Virus record (IMG/VR): IMGVR_UViG_3300042923_000668
Coordinates: 1 to 46,448 of that record
From: a virus
Reading direction: 5' to 3' (one strand)
Length of the DNA stretch: 46,448 nucleotides
This document shows, one piece after another, positions 1-8,970 of this stretch (position 1 is its first letter; each line of letters opens with the position of its first letter). Position numbers and translations under genes: made by a program. The notes beneath the pieces were generated by a model. That model was not told the origin of the DNA. It searched no databases and saw nothing but the letters and a program-made list of their open reading frames with translations.

Positions 1-1
1 G

Positions 2-172
2 GACAGTTACACGCAAGCGACGGAGCATATAGCCGAGCAGGATAAGCAAATCGTACTGCTGCAACAAGAGATCGAGCATATGCGACGTGAGGAAATGTAC
101 ACGGCTGAACGTGGCACGAGACCGCGAGCGTGGAATCCAGATAATCCACTTAACAGCAGCCCAAGACAGTAA
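2..172 (+). CDS. C-terminal part of a small coiled-coil protein (5' end outside window)
   Basis: Open from the window edge to a TAA at 170-172. The visible 56 residues are polar and heptad-like (EHIAEQDKQIVLLQQEIEHM) and end in a proline- and serine-rich tail. It lies 12 bases before the portal gene, between terminase and portal if the genome is circular. The last 52 bases of the window begin a TTG-started ORF with a membrane segment; together they would make a membrane anchor followed by a coiled coil, but one base (or 1+3n bases) is missing at the junction to restore frame. Function unknown. Confidence 0.6.
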   Translation, partial: DSYTQATEHIAEQDKQIVLLQQEIEHMRREEMYTAERGTRPRAWNPDNPLNSSPRQ

Positions 173-184
173 GGAGGTGACACC

Positions 185-2062
185 ATGCCAAAAGTAGACG
201 ATAAGCCGATAGACATCGCAGACGATCGCAACGAGGACACAACGAAGCCGCCGCAGACACCCGATCAGGAAAGGTTAGCCTGTCGGGTACAGGACTTATT
301 TCGGGGTGCATACGAGGCCAAGGATCAAATGGACCTCATGGTCAACTGGGCGCGATTCGATGACTACGTTCATAGCATCCAAAACGAGCCGATCAGCGAG
401 GAGCATCCGGGTAGCGTCACAAATATCATCAAGCCGATTATCGACAGCGAAATATCGGATATAACGGATAAGCCGTTCAGCACCGACGCGCTAGGCCGGG
501 AACCGAGCGACCAGATGTATGCTACAGATGTACAGGACGGGATGGACTTCGTACTCGACAAGAACCAGTTTAAAACAAAACTGAGCCTATCCGAGCATGA
601 TCGGCTGGAACTCGGCACGACCGTGATCAAGGTATACACCGATCCCGAAGCGCTGAATAAACGTGGATTGCCGACGTTTGAGATTGTGTCACCGGCTAAC
701 TTCTTCCCTGACCCAAAGTGGACAGCGAGTCACCTACTGCAAGAATGCGAGTTCATCATTCACGCTGTACCGCGTCCGTTGTCGTGGATACGCAGAGCAT
801 TCCCAAAGATGGGCAAATATGTACACCGCGAGATATCGTGTCCATACGATCCTGATTTGGACATACCGACAACCAAAACAGACGAGGTTTCCGTAGATAC
901 ATCGCAAAAGGCGCTGCTTATTGAATGCTACATGCGCGATGACAACGGCGACCTTTTTTGCGTACATGTGGCGAATCACATCGTCCTAGAGGACAGCCGG
1001 GACAATGGGCTAGTCGGTACAAAGCTTCAACGGCGAAACATGTTCCCGTTTGAGGCGATTATCTGCTATCCGCGGCGCGGTACTGGATGGGGCATGGGTG
1101 ACGTTGAATACCTCATCCCTACGCAAGACCTAATCAACGATATGGACGATCAGATTCGCATGGCTGCTCGGTCGATGGGGAATCCGCAGATTGCGATAAG
1201 CCTGACCGCTGCTGGTAAAGGGTTTGACGCTCGCAAATGGACTAACATGCCAGGATTGCGGATACCTATGCGTGATATCAATGCGTTCAAGGTAGTTCCG
1301 CCTGTTCCTGTATCGTCTGACGTGGTTGTGCGGCGTGAGAAGGCGTTCGAGGAAGCAAACATTATATCCGGTCGCCCTGACGTTGCACGCGGTCAAACGC
1401 CGGGACAGGGAGTTACAGCAGCATCAGCAATCATCGCATTACAGCAGGCTGGGCAAAAGACGGTCATTCACAAGTTCGAGACGATGAAACAGGGTTGGTC
1501 AAGGGTACTCGGGCTTCTCTACGATGAGATGGTCACGCACTGGAAAGAGGGCATGTGGATACGGATTAATGGCCGCGCGCCGGATTTTCGCTTTATCGAT
1601 CCGTCAAAGCTCAGCAACGTGCCAATCATGGTGCCTAATCTTGAAAATGAGTCGGGCGGCGACACGCTCAAGCCGCTGATGGGTACGGAAATGGTTACTG
1701 ACCCGGAAACTGGATTGTCGTTCGAGCGCATGACTGAGCCTATGACCAGATCAGCGGAGTTTGACTTGAAGCTCAATATCGGCAATGGACTGCCGACAGA
1801 CAAAGCATTCATCTACCAAACACTATTGGACTTGGCGAAACTTCAAGTTGAGGGTAGACCAGTTATCTCGTGGCAGGAATTGCGCGATTACTTGCGCCAA
1901 GAAGTAAGCTTGCCACTACATTCTGACGAAGCGATGATGCAGCAGATTCCAGGTATGCCCGGGATGCCAGTACCGGGAGCCGCACCGATGGGTCAAGTAC
2001 CGAAACCAGCGACATTGCCGCCACAGCTTAAAGCTTTACAAGGAGGTGCGCCACCAATATGA
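185..2062 (+). CDS. Portal protein, P22-like
   Basis: 625 residues, the usual length for P22-type portals. The portal is the dodecameric ring at the DNA entry vertex that docks the terminase and later the tail. Visible hallmarks are a long alpha/beta body with GWGMGDVEYLIPTQDLIND near residues 300-318, the helical stem region after it, and a Pro/Met/Gly-rich tail (PGMPGMPVPGAAPMG). AAGGAGGTGA at 171-180 fixes the ATG at 185. It sits directly before the scaffold and capsid genes, as expected for a portal. The family assignment rests on motif and gene order. Portal identity is firm, the P22 subtype less so. Confidence 0.88.
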   Translation: MPKVDDKPIDIADDRNEDTTKPPQTPDQERLACRVQDLFRGAYEAKDQMDLMVNWARFDDYVHSIQNEPISEEHPGSVTNIIKPIIDSEISDITDKPFSTDALGREPSDQMYATDVQDGMDFVLDKNQFKTKLSLSEHDRLELGTTVIKVYTDPEALNKRGLPTFEIVSPANFFPDPKWTASHLLQECEFIIHAVPRPLSWIRRAFPKMGKYVHREISCPYDPDLDIPTTKTDEVSVDTSQKALLIECYMRDDNGDLFCVHVANHIVLEDSRDNGLVGTKLQRRNMFPFEAIICYPRRGTGWGMGDVEYLIPTQDLINDMDDQIRMAARSMGNPQIAISLTAAGKGFDARKWTNMPGLRIPMRDINAFKVVPPVPVSSDVVVRREKAFEEANIISGRPDVARGQTPGQGVTAASAIIALQQAGQKTVIHKFETMKQGWSRVLGLLYDEMVTHWKEGMWIRINGRAPDFRFIDPSKLSNVPIMVPNLENESGGDTLKPLMGTEMVTDPETGLSFERMTEPMTRSAEFDLKLNIGNGLPTDKAFIYQTLLDLAKLQVEGRPVISWQELRDYLRQEVSLPLHSDEAMMQQIPGMPGMPVPGAAPMGQVPKPATLPPQLKALQGGAPPI

Positions 2063-2364
2063 GCATGATCCATAAGGTTCGATACGATAAACGCACGACT
2101 CAAATGGACCCGAAAGAGGAAATGTACTGGCTGCACTTCCTCACGACAGATACCAAAGACCCAACAGTCCGCGACTATATCAAATCGCAGTTGCAGCATA
2201 ATCCGCAGTATCGCCGTGAAGTGCTACAACAGCCGGTTTGCTCTCGATGCGAGCGGTTTGCATTCCATCATAAGAACGGCGTACAATGCTCGTCGTGTGG
2301 TCACTGGACGCCGTATAAGACGGATAAGGTTAAACAGCATATGGCAAAAGGTGCATATCGATGA
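2059..2364 (+). CDS. Small zinc-ribbon protein
   Basis: 101 residues, starting at an ATG that overlaps the portal stop (ATGA), with AGGAGGTG at 2040-2047. The C-terminal third has a four-cysteine ribbon: CSRC near residue 74 and CSSC near residue 90, followed by GHWTPY. The N-terminal part is charged and helical. It is translationally coupled to the portal and to the next gene. Similar small metal-binding proteins occur beside portals in other phages, but no function can be read from it. Confidence 0.7.
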   Translation: MSMIHKVRYDKRTTQMDPKEEMYWLHFLTTDTKDPTVRDYIKSQLQHNPQYRREVLQQPVCSRCERFAFHHKNGVQCSSCGHWTPYKTDKVKQHMAKGAYR

Positions 2365-2561
2365 TAACCAAGCGCGTGTCTCTGAGTGCTGATAAGTCGA
2401 TGGGATACGGTCATTTGGTTATGTGCTGCGGTAAACGTCAACCAGTTCATATTGATCAGTTGAATTCTGGTGATTGGTGGTCATGCATGTACTGTGAAAA
2501 GCCGCTCATTATCCGAATAGAGGATACATGGTACATAGTAGGCGATAACATAACAATTTAG
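2361..2561 (+). CDS. Small cysteine-knuckle protein
   Basis: 66 residues, starting with an ATGA overlap on the previous stop. It carries VMCCGKRQPVHI and CMYCEKPLII, two CxxC-like knuckles that could hold one zinc ion. It is coupled to the preceding zinc-ribbon gene, so the two may act together. The next 113 bases contain a 6-bp hairpin (GACTAC/GTAGTC, 2640-2658) just before the scaffold ribosome site and no gene that I can support. Function unknown. Confidence 0.6.
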   Translation: MITKRVSLSADKSMGYGHLVMCCGKRQPVHIDQLNSGDWWSCMYCEKPLIIRIEDTWYIVGDNITI

Positions 2562-2674
2562 GCACATGGTGAGAATCCATCGGGCCTTTTCTATACGCTC
2601 ATTCGGAGCTGACACCGTGAAAGAACGGACGGGCGAATCGACTACGATGCCGGTAGTCACAAGGAGGTTCTATC

Positions 2675-3553
2675 ATGGATCGAGACGAGTACAACGCATT
2701 GAAACAAACGGGCGGATTGGTAACGGATGCCGCGTTACAAGGTTCAACAACGGAAATCATCGACGATCAGTATGGCGGTGAGAGCGAGGAGCAAGATTCG
2801 GACGAACAGGAGCAAGAAGAACAATCTGACGAATCCCAAGAAGCCTCAGAAACGAACGACGATGAGCAGGAGCCACAACTCACGGAGAAGGAAAAAACGG
2901 CCTTCGAAAAGCGTCGTCAACGTGATCTGGCGAAGACTGAAGAAAAACTTCGCGCACAACTCGAACAGGAGTATGAATCCAAGTACAGCAAGCACAAACA
3001 GGCTATCGAAGCGCTCGGCGGCGATCCTGATAAGCTTCTGCAAGCTGCGCGAGATGCACAAATGAAACGCGAAGCCGAACGGCTGGCCGATCAAAATGGC
3101 TGGACTGACGAGCAAACCGAATATTGGATCGAGCAGCAGAAGCAGCAACGGGAATTGAAGGAACTGCGAGTCCAAATGCAGATCAACAAACTGCGTGACA
3201 AACCGGAATACGCCGGTATCGCCAGCATGGAACGCGACATCCTAGCAAAGATCGACAAAACTAACGGCGCTTTATCGGTCGAGGAAGCATATTGGGCGCT
3301 TGGAGGGCCAAAACGAGCAGAGCAGATGAAAATGGAAGCCCAGCAACGTGAGATAGCCAATCGCACGAAGCCGACGCGCACAGTTCTTACAGACAGCCCT
3401 ACCAGTAGCGTAGGGGAAAAGCCGCTTTCGCCTGATGTCTTGCGTGAAGCCGAAAGAATGGGGATTTCTCCTACTGAGGCACGACGGCTCATGAGTTTAG
3501 AGCCAGCAAACAACATCGATGAATGGCGAGCAAAACGCAAACAAGCTAAATAG
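2675..3553 (+). CDS. Capsid scaffolding protein
   Basis: 292 residues, start fixed by AAGGAGG at 2661-2667. Residues about 25-75 are extremely acidic and Gln/Ser-rich. A long charged coiled coil follows (TEEKLRAQLEQEYESKYSKH) and the C-terminus is short and basic (WRAKRKQAK). This acid, coil, basic-tail plan and the place between portal and capsid are typical of phage scaffolds, which direct procapsid assembly and then leave. The basic end is the part that usually contacts the coat. There is no sign of a protease domain. The call is by architecture and synteny, not by a sequence signature. Confidence 0.8.
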   Translation: MDRDEYNALKQTGGLVTDAALQGSTTEIIDDQYGGESEEQDSDEQEQEEQSDESQEASETNDDEQEPQLTEKEKTAFEKRRQRDLAKTEEKLRAQLEQEYESKYSKHKQAIEALGGDPDKLLQAARDAQMKREAERLADQNGWTDEQTEYWIEQQKQQRELKELRVQMQINKLRDKPEYAGIASMERDILAKIDKTNGALSVEEAYWALGGPKRAEQMKMEAQQREIANRTKPTRTVLTDSPTSSVGEKPLSPDVLREAERMGISPTEARRLMSLEPANNIDEWRAKRKQAK

Positions 3554-3563
3554 GAGGATCAAT

Positions 3564-4010
3564 ATGGCATCTATCGTAAGATCGTATAACACGGATACAA
3601 ACGTACCAATTGTCGTACATGTCCCAATTGGCGATAGCCAAACCATCAACATCGGTGACTTGATTCAAATTGATGGAACCAGCCGCAAGGGTGTGGTTGC
3701 TGTAGCTGCATCAACCACACTTGTGGGAGTTGCACAAGAAGCAATCACAACAGGCACAGCAACCGACGCCGATGTCATCCCTGTAGTTCTCGTTCGCGGG
3801 CAAGTCGTTCGACTGGCTGTTGATCAGACCGGAAGCAAGAAGACATTTGCTGCTACGGACAAATACACAACACTGTTTGATCTCAAAGACAAAGTATCCG
3901 TAAATCCGGATGATACCACGAATGGCATGTGCTGCGTACAGGACTATGACAACACACAACATACTGTAGACGTTATTTTCGCCGCTGCTTCACTGGCGAA
4001 CGTCGGTTAA
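3564..4010 (+). CDS. Head decoration or stabilisation protein
   Basis: 148 residues of beta-rich, Val/Thr/Ala-rich sequence (GDSQTINIGDLIQIDG, VPVVLVRGQVVRLAV-like runs), directly upstream of the major capsid gene. TAGGAGGATCAAT places the ATG at 3564 rather than at the longer open frame upstream. A capsid-associated trimeric decoration protein is the usual product at this position. The GDLIQIDGTSRKGVV segment resembles the small beta barrel of such proteins. It is probably on the outer capsid surface. It could instead be a head fibre base. Confidence 0.65.
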   Translation: MASIVRSYNTDTNVPIVVHVPIGDSQTINIGDLIQIDGTSRKGVVAVAASTTLVGVAQEAITTGTATDADVIPVVLVRGQVVRLAVDQTGSKKTFAATDKYTTLFDLKDKVSVNPDDTTNGMCCVQDYDNTQHTVDVIFAAASLANVG

Positions 4011-4023
4011 GGGGGAATAAGAC

Positions 4024-4911
4024 ATGCCAGTAATGACAGGTCAGTTTAACAATTTATGGACGCGCAAAATCGATGAAACCTTTTTCGAAGCATGGGATGA
4101 AGAGCCGGAAGAGTGGCCGAAGTACCTCCGCAATGAAACATCCAATCAGCATAACGAGACGTACCAATCGTACGCCGGCATCAGCAATTGGAAGCCGAAA
4201 GCGGAAATGCAAAACGCTCAGCAAGACACTTTCAATCTCGCTGATCTTATCGTAACCGAACACACACCATTTGGTGTAGAAGTCGTTTTGTCGCGCGAAA
4301 TGATCGCGGATAGCAAATACGATGAGGTCATGGAAATGACGCGCGATGCCGGTCATGCGGGCCGCAATACGGTAGAGGAAAACTCAGCTACCGTACTTGA
4401 TAATGCTTTTACGGTAGATCAGTATGATGGAGAACCGATGTGTTCGGCATCACATCCTTACCGTAAAACGGGAGTGTCTGGCGTACAAACGAATCTCGCA
4501 TCCGGTGCGTTGTCGGATACTAACATTAAGGCCGGAATCAACCTTTTTAATTCACTGAATGACGAAGCCGTCAAACGTATCCGTATGCGTCCGAACAAAC
4601 TGATCACGCACGCGAACAATCAATGGGATGTAGCTACAATCTTTGAGTCGTCGCTGCGTTCTGGAACGGCAAACAATGATAAAAATGTGCTGCCGAGCAT
4701 GGAATTCGTCTACTCGACGTTCATGGCATCGCAAACGGCGTGGTTCTTGCAGTCGAAGCAACACAAGATGATTCACTTCTACCGGGAAAAACCGGAGTTT
4801 GTGAAGCGTAAGTATATGAATCCGAACGGTTCGCAGTCATGGGACGGTTACTTCCGCGAATCGACGGTTGTACGTCAATGGCGCGGCGTAGTCGGATCGA
4901 CCGGCGTATAA
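4024..4911 (+). CDS. Major capsid protein, HK97-fold, Mu gpT-like
   Basis: 295 residues. The N-terminal region (FEAWDEEPEEWPKYLRNE) leads into VVLSREMIADSKYDEV near residue 90, a typical spine-helix region, and MCSASHPYRKTG near 140, which resembles the STSHP motif of Mu gpT-type capsid proteins. The C-terminal part with RKYMNPNGSQSWDGYFRES fits the P-domain strand. Ribosome site AAGGGGGAA, ATG at 4024. It follows scaffold and decoration genes in standard order. Self-assembles into the icosahedral shell. There is no N-terminal delta-domain-like propeptide long enough to replace the separate scaffold. Confidence 0.85.
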   Translation: MPVMTGQFNNLWTRKIDETFFEAWDEEPEEWPKYLRNETSNQHNETYQSYAGISNWKPKAEMQNAQQDTFNLADLIVTEHTPFGVEVVLSREMIADSKYDEVMEMTRDAGHAGRNTVEENSATVLDNAFTVDQYDGEPMCSASHPYRKTGVSGVQTNLASGALSDTNIKAGINLFNSLNDEAVKRIRMRPNKLITHANNQWDVATIFESSLRSGTANNDKNVLPSMEFVYSTFMASQTAWFLQSKQHKMIHFYREKPEFVKRKYMNPNGSQSWDGYFRESTVVRQWRGVVGSTGV

Positions 4912-4923
4912 GGAGGGATTGCT

Positions 4924-5271
4924 ATGCCGACAGATTTCAGCTCGACATCTGGTGGTGACGGCATTGTCAAAGCCGATGAATTTCAAACAGGGGCAGGCGT
5001 TTCGGCTCCGAAGGTAACCCTAAGCACTACATTAACCATCAATCCTCCATCCCTGACAACGGGGGCCTTTGCAGAATCTGACTTCGCATTGCCAGGAGTG
5101 CAACTAGGCGATGCGATCGAATTATACCCGCCGTATGATACTCAAGGTATCATGTACCAAGCATCCGTACAAGCTGCGGACAATATCACCGTTAAATTCT
5201 CGAGCTGCAACACGGGGACAGTCGATCTTGCTTCCGGTTCATGGGGCGTCGTCGCGAAACGGAGGGTGTGA
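4924..5271 (+). CDS. Small beta-rich virion protein
   Basis: 115 residues. The second half (GVQLGDAIELYPPYDTQGIM, then ITVKFSSCNTGTVDLASGSW) follows a pattern often found in small phage structural proteins downstream of the capsid gene, probably a beta sandwich. AAGGAGGGATTGCT gives the start at 4924. Its place directly after the major capsid gene suggests a head decoration or head-fibre component. No enzymatic residues are apparent. Confidence 0.6.
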   Translation: MPTDFSSTSGGDGIVKADEFQTGAGVSAPKVTLSTTLTINPPSLTTGAFAESDFALPGVQLGDAIELYPPYDTQGIMYQASVQAADNITVKFSSCNTGTVDLASGSWGVVAKRRV

Positions 5272-5272
5272 T

Positions 5273-5461
5273 ATGCCGGAGAATGTCTGGAAGGTAGGTA
5301 GCCGGTCTGGAGAAACAACGGTGGTTTCAAACCGTCCTAAACTGGCACATCGTCCTCCATTTGAAATCAATAAGATGCCGAAAAATCAAATTCCATTCGC
5401 CGAGGGATGGAACGAAATGCGGGAACGTCTTATCCTGCTTGGGGAAATGGAACCACAGTAG
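5273..5461 (+). CDS. Small virion-region protein, unknown
   Basis: 62 residues. The ATG at 5273 lies two bases after the previous stop with GGAGGGTG at 5260-5267. The sequence has a basic N-terminal half and a helical end (EGWNEMRERLILLGEME). It is the last gene before a strong terminator hairpin, so it ends the portal-capsid transcription block. I do not recognise it. Confidence 0.55.
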   Translation: MPENVWKVGSRSGETTVVSNRPKLAHRPPFEINKMPKNQIPFAEGWNEMRERLILLGEMEPQ

Positions 5462-5469
5462 AAGCTACA

Positions 5470-5496
5470 GAGGGGGCGAAGGCTCCCTCTTTTTTT
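5470..5496 (+). terminator. Rho-independent terminator between head and tail genes
   Basis: Eight-pair stem GAGGGGGC (5470-5477) with GCTCCCTC (5482-5489), one G-U pair, GAAG tetraloop, then seven T (5490-5496). It is followed at once by the ribosome site of the next gene, so it probably attenuates rather than fully stops late transcription. Confidence 0.85.
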
Positions 5497-5508
5497 GTAG
5501 GAGGAACT

Positions 5509-5733
5509 ATGGAGTATTTCAAGGGTTTGAACGCACGTGAAAAGTACGACAACGAAATGATGCACCATGCACGTAAACAAACGGAACTGTTGGAGCAAAT
5601 TGCGCAATTGCTTCAAGGTTCGAAAGGGGTTAACGATGAGTACGGTTCAGCCAAGGGAGTATCCGTCAACAGTACTGGCAAAGGACAGCAAGGACAACGC
5701 CGAAGCTACAGCAAGCGTAACGGCGACGGCTAA
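5509..5733 (+). CDS. Small helical protein, unknown
   Basis: 74 residues from the ATG at 5509, chosen because GTAGGAGGAAC directly precedes it; the same frame is open further upstream but would read through the terminator. Residues 8-38 form an amphipathic helix (ARKQTELLEQIAQLLQGSK). The last 32 codons overlap the next gene in another frame. The overlap is long (98 bases), so either a +1 shift joins the two frames or the tail is tolerated. Function unknown. Confidence 0.5.
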   Translation: MEYFKGLNAREKYDNEMMHHARKQTELLEQIAQLLQGSKGVNDEYGSAKGVSVNSTGKGQQGQRRSYSKRNGDG

Positions 5734-5971
5734 CCAAAAGGTATACATCACAGGCATTGACGCCTCGTATACGACGCTCGACACGGTCGGGTTACTGCAA
5801 ATCAAAGAAGGATCGACAGTGGTTTGGGAAAACTATGTGCACACGTCGGCATTCGTAAGCTTTCCATCACCTATATCCGGTGCATATGGGTCGGCCATGA
5901 GTGCTGTATTAGCAGCTTCGGGAACCGGCAGCAATCTCGGTAAAGTCAATTTGCGCGGCTATCTCGTATAA
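5636..5971 (+). CDS. Small beta-sandwich virion protein
   Basis: 111 residues from ATG 5636 with GAAAGGGG before it. The Thr/Ser/Ala-rich sequence (ANQKVYITGIDASYTTLD, then ends in GKVNLRGYLV) looks like a small beta sandwich, a common kind of minor head or tail ornament protein. Its first 98 bases overlap the preceding gene in a different frame. It sits directly before the tailspike gene and may be part of the spike base, but that is only position-based. Confidence 0.55.
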   Translation: MSTVQPREYPSTVLAKDSKDNAEATASVTATANQKVYITGIDASYTTLDTVGLLQIKEGSTVVWENYVHTSAFVSFPSPISGAYGSAMSAVLAASGTGSNLGKVNLRGYLV

Positions 5972-5985
5972 AGGTGTGTGGTGAC

Positions 5986-7800
5986 ATGTACACTCAATCA
6001 GTACCGGCGTTGATAAGTAAAAATGTAGGGAATACACTGTCGAATTATACGACATGGGGAGGTGTCGTTTATAATGCAAAGCAATATGGAGCAAAAGGTA
6101 ACGGGGAAACAGATGATTATGCAGCCCTAACTAAACTCATTAATTCCACAATTAACGGAGATCAGGCAACGATCCTCTTTCCAAGTGGTATCTTTAAACT
6201 ATCAAGTGACATCACATTTCCAGCGAATATTTCAGTATGGTTTGTTGATGGAGCTATGCTTTCCCCGAATAGCGGAAAAACAGTTACCATTATGGGGCCT
6301 ATAGATGCCGGAATATATCAAATATTTACCGGTTCAGGAACCATTTCAGGATCACCGAAGGTAGACAAGTTTTATGCTCAGTGGTTTGGTGCTAAAGGTG
6401 ATGGAGTTGCAGATGATACGGATTCCTTGCAAAAAGCGGTCAATGCCGCTGCTGGTAATATCTTATTTATTCCTGCTGGTCGGTATATGATTACAAGCCA
6501 AATCAACATTTTAAGAGCATTGACGGTTACCTGTAACCATAAGTTTACAACCATTATCATGGCTACACAAAATCAAAATGGATTTGTCATAGGAGACGGA
6601 ACCACGGAAACGCGAAACGTTACTTTTTCGACTAGAATCGACGGACTCATTTTTGTTCCGTTAGATGGAATCGCAGCATTTACAAGCGGTTCATGCATCT
6701 ATCTGGATTTTGTTGCCTATGTCGAGATTGTTGGATGCAACTTTTATGGGTCAGACGGATTGGGCCGTAAATTATTTACTGCCATCACTGTAGATAAAGT
6801 CATAAATTTTCAAATACTTTCCTGTTACTTTCGTCTTTTGGGCGGCAAAGGAATTTCATGTTTTGGAGGATCAACACCTGAAACGCTTACCATAAACGGT
6901 CGAATTGATTATTGCGAATGGGAGCAAATCACCCAACAGTGTGTTTATTTTGGAGCCTGGTCGCAAGGCGTAACCGTAAACTTCCCGATCATGTACACGT
7001 TTGATGATGCAGGAATTCAGGTTGACGGAAACCCGAGTACGGAACAATGTTATAACTTCTTCATTGAGCAGCCGGATATCGAATTAGATGGTCCAACATC
7101 AAGAGGCATCTATGTTCCAAATGGAGCAAACGTTAATATCGTAGGCGGATGGATCGGAGCCAATACGGGGGTTGGCAATACGGCAATCGAATTTGCTTCG
7201 GGAAGTCATTCATGCTTGGCTCAATCCATAATCATAAATAATTCAATAGTGGTGGTGGATGCTCAATTTTGCACGATATCGGATTGTGACATCTCGGGGG
7301 ACGCATCGACAACACAAGACGGAATCGCAGTAGGTGGAAATTCCAATAAGCTCATTATTTCCGATTGCCGTATTCGACAATGGACGCGATATGGAATAAA
7401 CATTCAAGGAACACCCAATCAGGTTAATATCACCGGATGTTCCTTCAATGCCATAGGCACAATCGAGATCAATTCGACTAACAATAACCCAAACGTATTA
7501 TCACCGCAATCGTCGGGGATTATGTCAGATGTGAGTTTTTCTATGACAGCCGCAGCTAATATTGACTTACGTTATGGTCGTTATTTTATTCAAATTACAG
7601 GGGCCACGCCGATCACATCCATGCGTGCGTTGACAGTCGGTTACACACTCACAATTCAAGCAGGCACAGGCGGTCTTAATTGGACGGACGGTGCAAAACT
7701 TCATTTGAAAGGTGCGACCGATGCAGTTCAGACACAGTTCACGATCATATCATTTATATGTGATGGGGACGGGTGGTTTGAAACAAGCAGAACGTTCTAG
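5986..7800 (+). CDS. Tailspike, pectate-lyase-fold (beta-helix) receptor-binding protein
   Basis: 604 residues from ATG 5986 (AAAGGTG nine bases upstream; an in-frame GTG at 5974 is less likely). It carries the Pectate_lyase_3 entry motif twice: KQYGAKGNGETDDYAAL near residue 35 and WFGAKGDGVADDTDSLQKAV near 135. It then has long Gly/Asn/Ile-rich repeats typical of a right-handed beta helix up to about residue 500. The C-terminal 90 residues differ (GATPITSMRALTVGY) and may be a trimerisation cap. Such spikes bind and often cut surface polysaccharide. The catalytic residues cannot be assigned by eye. It is adjacent to an opposite-strand acyltransferase that may alter the same glycan. Confidence 0.82.
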   Translation: MYTQSVPALISKNVGNTLSNYTTWGGVVYNAKQYGAKGNGETDDYAALTKLINSTINGDQATILFPSGIFKLSSDITFPANISVWFVDGAMLSPNSGKTVTIMGPIDAGIYQIFTGSGTISGSPKVDKFYAQWFGAKGDGVADDTDSLQKAVNAAAGNILFIPAGRYMITSQINILRALTVTCNHKFTTIIMATQNQNGFVIGDGTTETRNVTFSTRIDGLIFVPLDGIAAFTSGSCIYLDFVAYVEIVGCNFYGSDGLGRKLFTAITVDKVINFQILSCYFRLLGGKGISCFGGSTPETLTINGRIDYCEWEQITQQCVYFGAWSQGVTVNFPIMYTFDDAGIQVDGNPSTEQCYNFFIEQPDIELDGPTSRGIYVPNGANVNIVGGWIGANTGVGNTAIEFASGSHSCLAQSIIINNSIVVVDAQFCTISDCDISGDASTTQDGIAVGGNSNKLIISDCRIRQWTRYGINIQGTPNQVNITGCSFNAIGTIEINSTNNNPNVLSPQSSGIMSDVSFSMTAAANIDLRYGRYFIQITGATPITSMRALTVGYTLTIQAGTGGLNWTDGAKLHLKGATDAVQTQFTIISFICDGDGWFETSRTF

Positions 7801-8930
7801 GCTTGTATGTTAGCTTTTTGCGAAACAGGTGTAGAAGATAATCTATTCAACTGTAATTTGGCGAGGTATTTATTTCGCAAATATTTTTGGGCTGGCTTTT
7901 CAAAAAACTCATAAGATATAGCGGAAATTAGTAGCGTGAATATGACTATTCCGATAAAAACAATTCTCGAAGAAAAGTTTATGTGTAACAAAAAAGTATC
8001 GTCAATAGAGTTAATTAGTATTTGAACAGGAAAGTGCCATAGGTATACGGAATAAGAAATCTCACCTAAATACACCAACGGTTTTATTGACATAATCTTA
8101 TTTAAAATACTTATGTTCAAGGAAATGATAACAATAAGTGGATAAATTAAAACAACATAAACAATAGGCCAATCACCAAATACCTTCGACCCAAACATAA
8201 TTCCCAAAAAAGTAACAAGTGATAGAACAAATACTAAAAATGTCATCCAGATGCCCTTATTTTTAGTATTGTTTATAAAAATATTAAATTTGTAGGTTAC
8301 ACACCCCATAAAAAATCCAATTAAAACTCTTGCAATATTCTCGTTAAATATGGGGTATTGTAATTTTGTGTCATGAATAGACAGTCCTATAAATATCAAA
8401 CAAACGAAACAAACAAAATATTTTTTATTAAACTTAAACAATATTAAAAAAAACAACAAATAGGCAACTATCTCAGTAGAAACAGACCAGGAAGGGGCAT
8501 TAAATGAAAAACCGTGCTCGAAACCAATCCCATGGACAAAAAGGATATTGAGTAGAAAATAGTAAACGTTGTTATAAGGAATATTGAAGAAATCATTGAA
8601 TGTTAGTGACCTTACAACAAAAATAATTATCACAACCAACAGTGTGACAAGATGTAAAGGATACAGCCTACTCAACCTTAGAATACTAAACTCACTAAGA
8701 GTTATTTTTCTTTCCAATATCTTTTGCAGATATATATACGAGAAAACAAATCCAGACAATACGAAAAAGAAGTCGACCAAATTCCATCCATAGTAATAAA
8801 ACCAATGAGCCACATGCCTAAATGGGCTTTGATCTTGTGGAATAAAATGCTGATAGTGCCAAAAAAAAGCAACACCGATTGCCGCAATTCCTCTAAGTGA
8901 ATCAAGTGGTTTTAATCGCATAGTTTGCAT
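7797..8930 (-). CDS. Membrane O-acyltransferase (acyltransferase 3 family), lysogenic-conversion gene
   Basis: 377 residues with about ten hydrophobic segments. It starts LDSLRGIAAIGVAFFWHYQH, the AT3 signature with Arg13 and the likely catalytic His25, then DFFFVLSGFVFSY near residue 55 and SYSVYLWHFPVQI near 300. The family moves acyl groups from the cytoplasm onto extracellular sugars. The gene is on the minus strand inside a plus-strand late operon, its stop overlaps the tailspike stop by CTAG, and it is visibly richer in A and T than its neighbours. It has its own promoter (8971-8999) and GAGGTG ribosome site. This is a classic moron: probably expressed in the lysogen to acetylate the receptor glycan (inference; analogous to Oac genes of Shigella phages). 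Confidence 0.88.
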   Translation of the reverse strand: MQTMRLKPLDSLRGIAAIGVAFFWHYQHFIPQDQSPFRHVAHWFYYYGWNLVDFFFVLSGFVFSYIYLQKILERKITLSEFSILRLSRLYPLHLVTLLVVIIIFVVRSLTFNDFFNIPYNNVYYFLLNILFVHGIGFEHGFSFNAPSWSVSTEIVAYLLFFLILFKFNKKYFVCFVCLIFIGLSIHDTKLQYPIFNENIARVLIGFFMGCVTYKFNIFINNTKNKGIWMTFLVFVLSLVTFLGIMFGSKVFGDWPIVYVVLIYPLIVIISLNISILNKIMSIKPLVYLGEISYSVYLWHFPVQILINSIDDTFLLHINFSSRIVFIGIVIFTLLISAISYEFFEKPAQKYLRNKYLAKLQLNRLSSTPVSQKANIQA

Positions 8931-8970
8931 GATTAGTTAAACACCTCATTCTAAAATATACCATTTAACA

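Noticed and set aside
2566-3065. Plus-strand open frames overlapping the scaffold gene
   Set aside because: They lie in another frame of an acidic, repetitive gene and give basic low-complexity products without ribosome sites.
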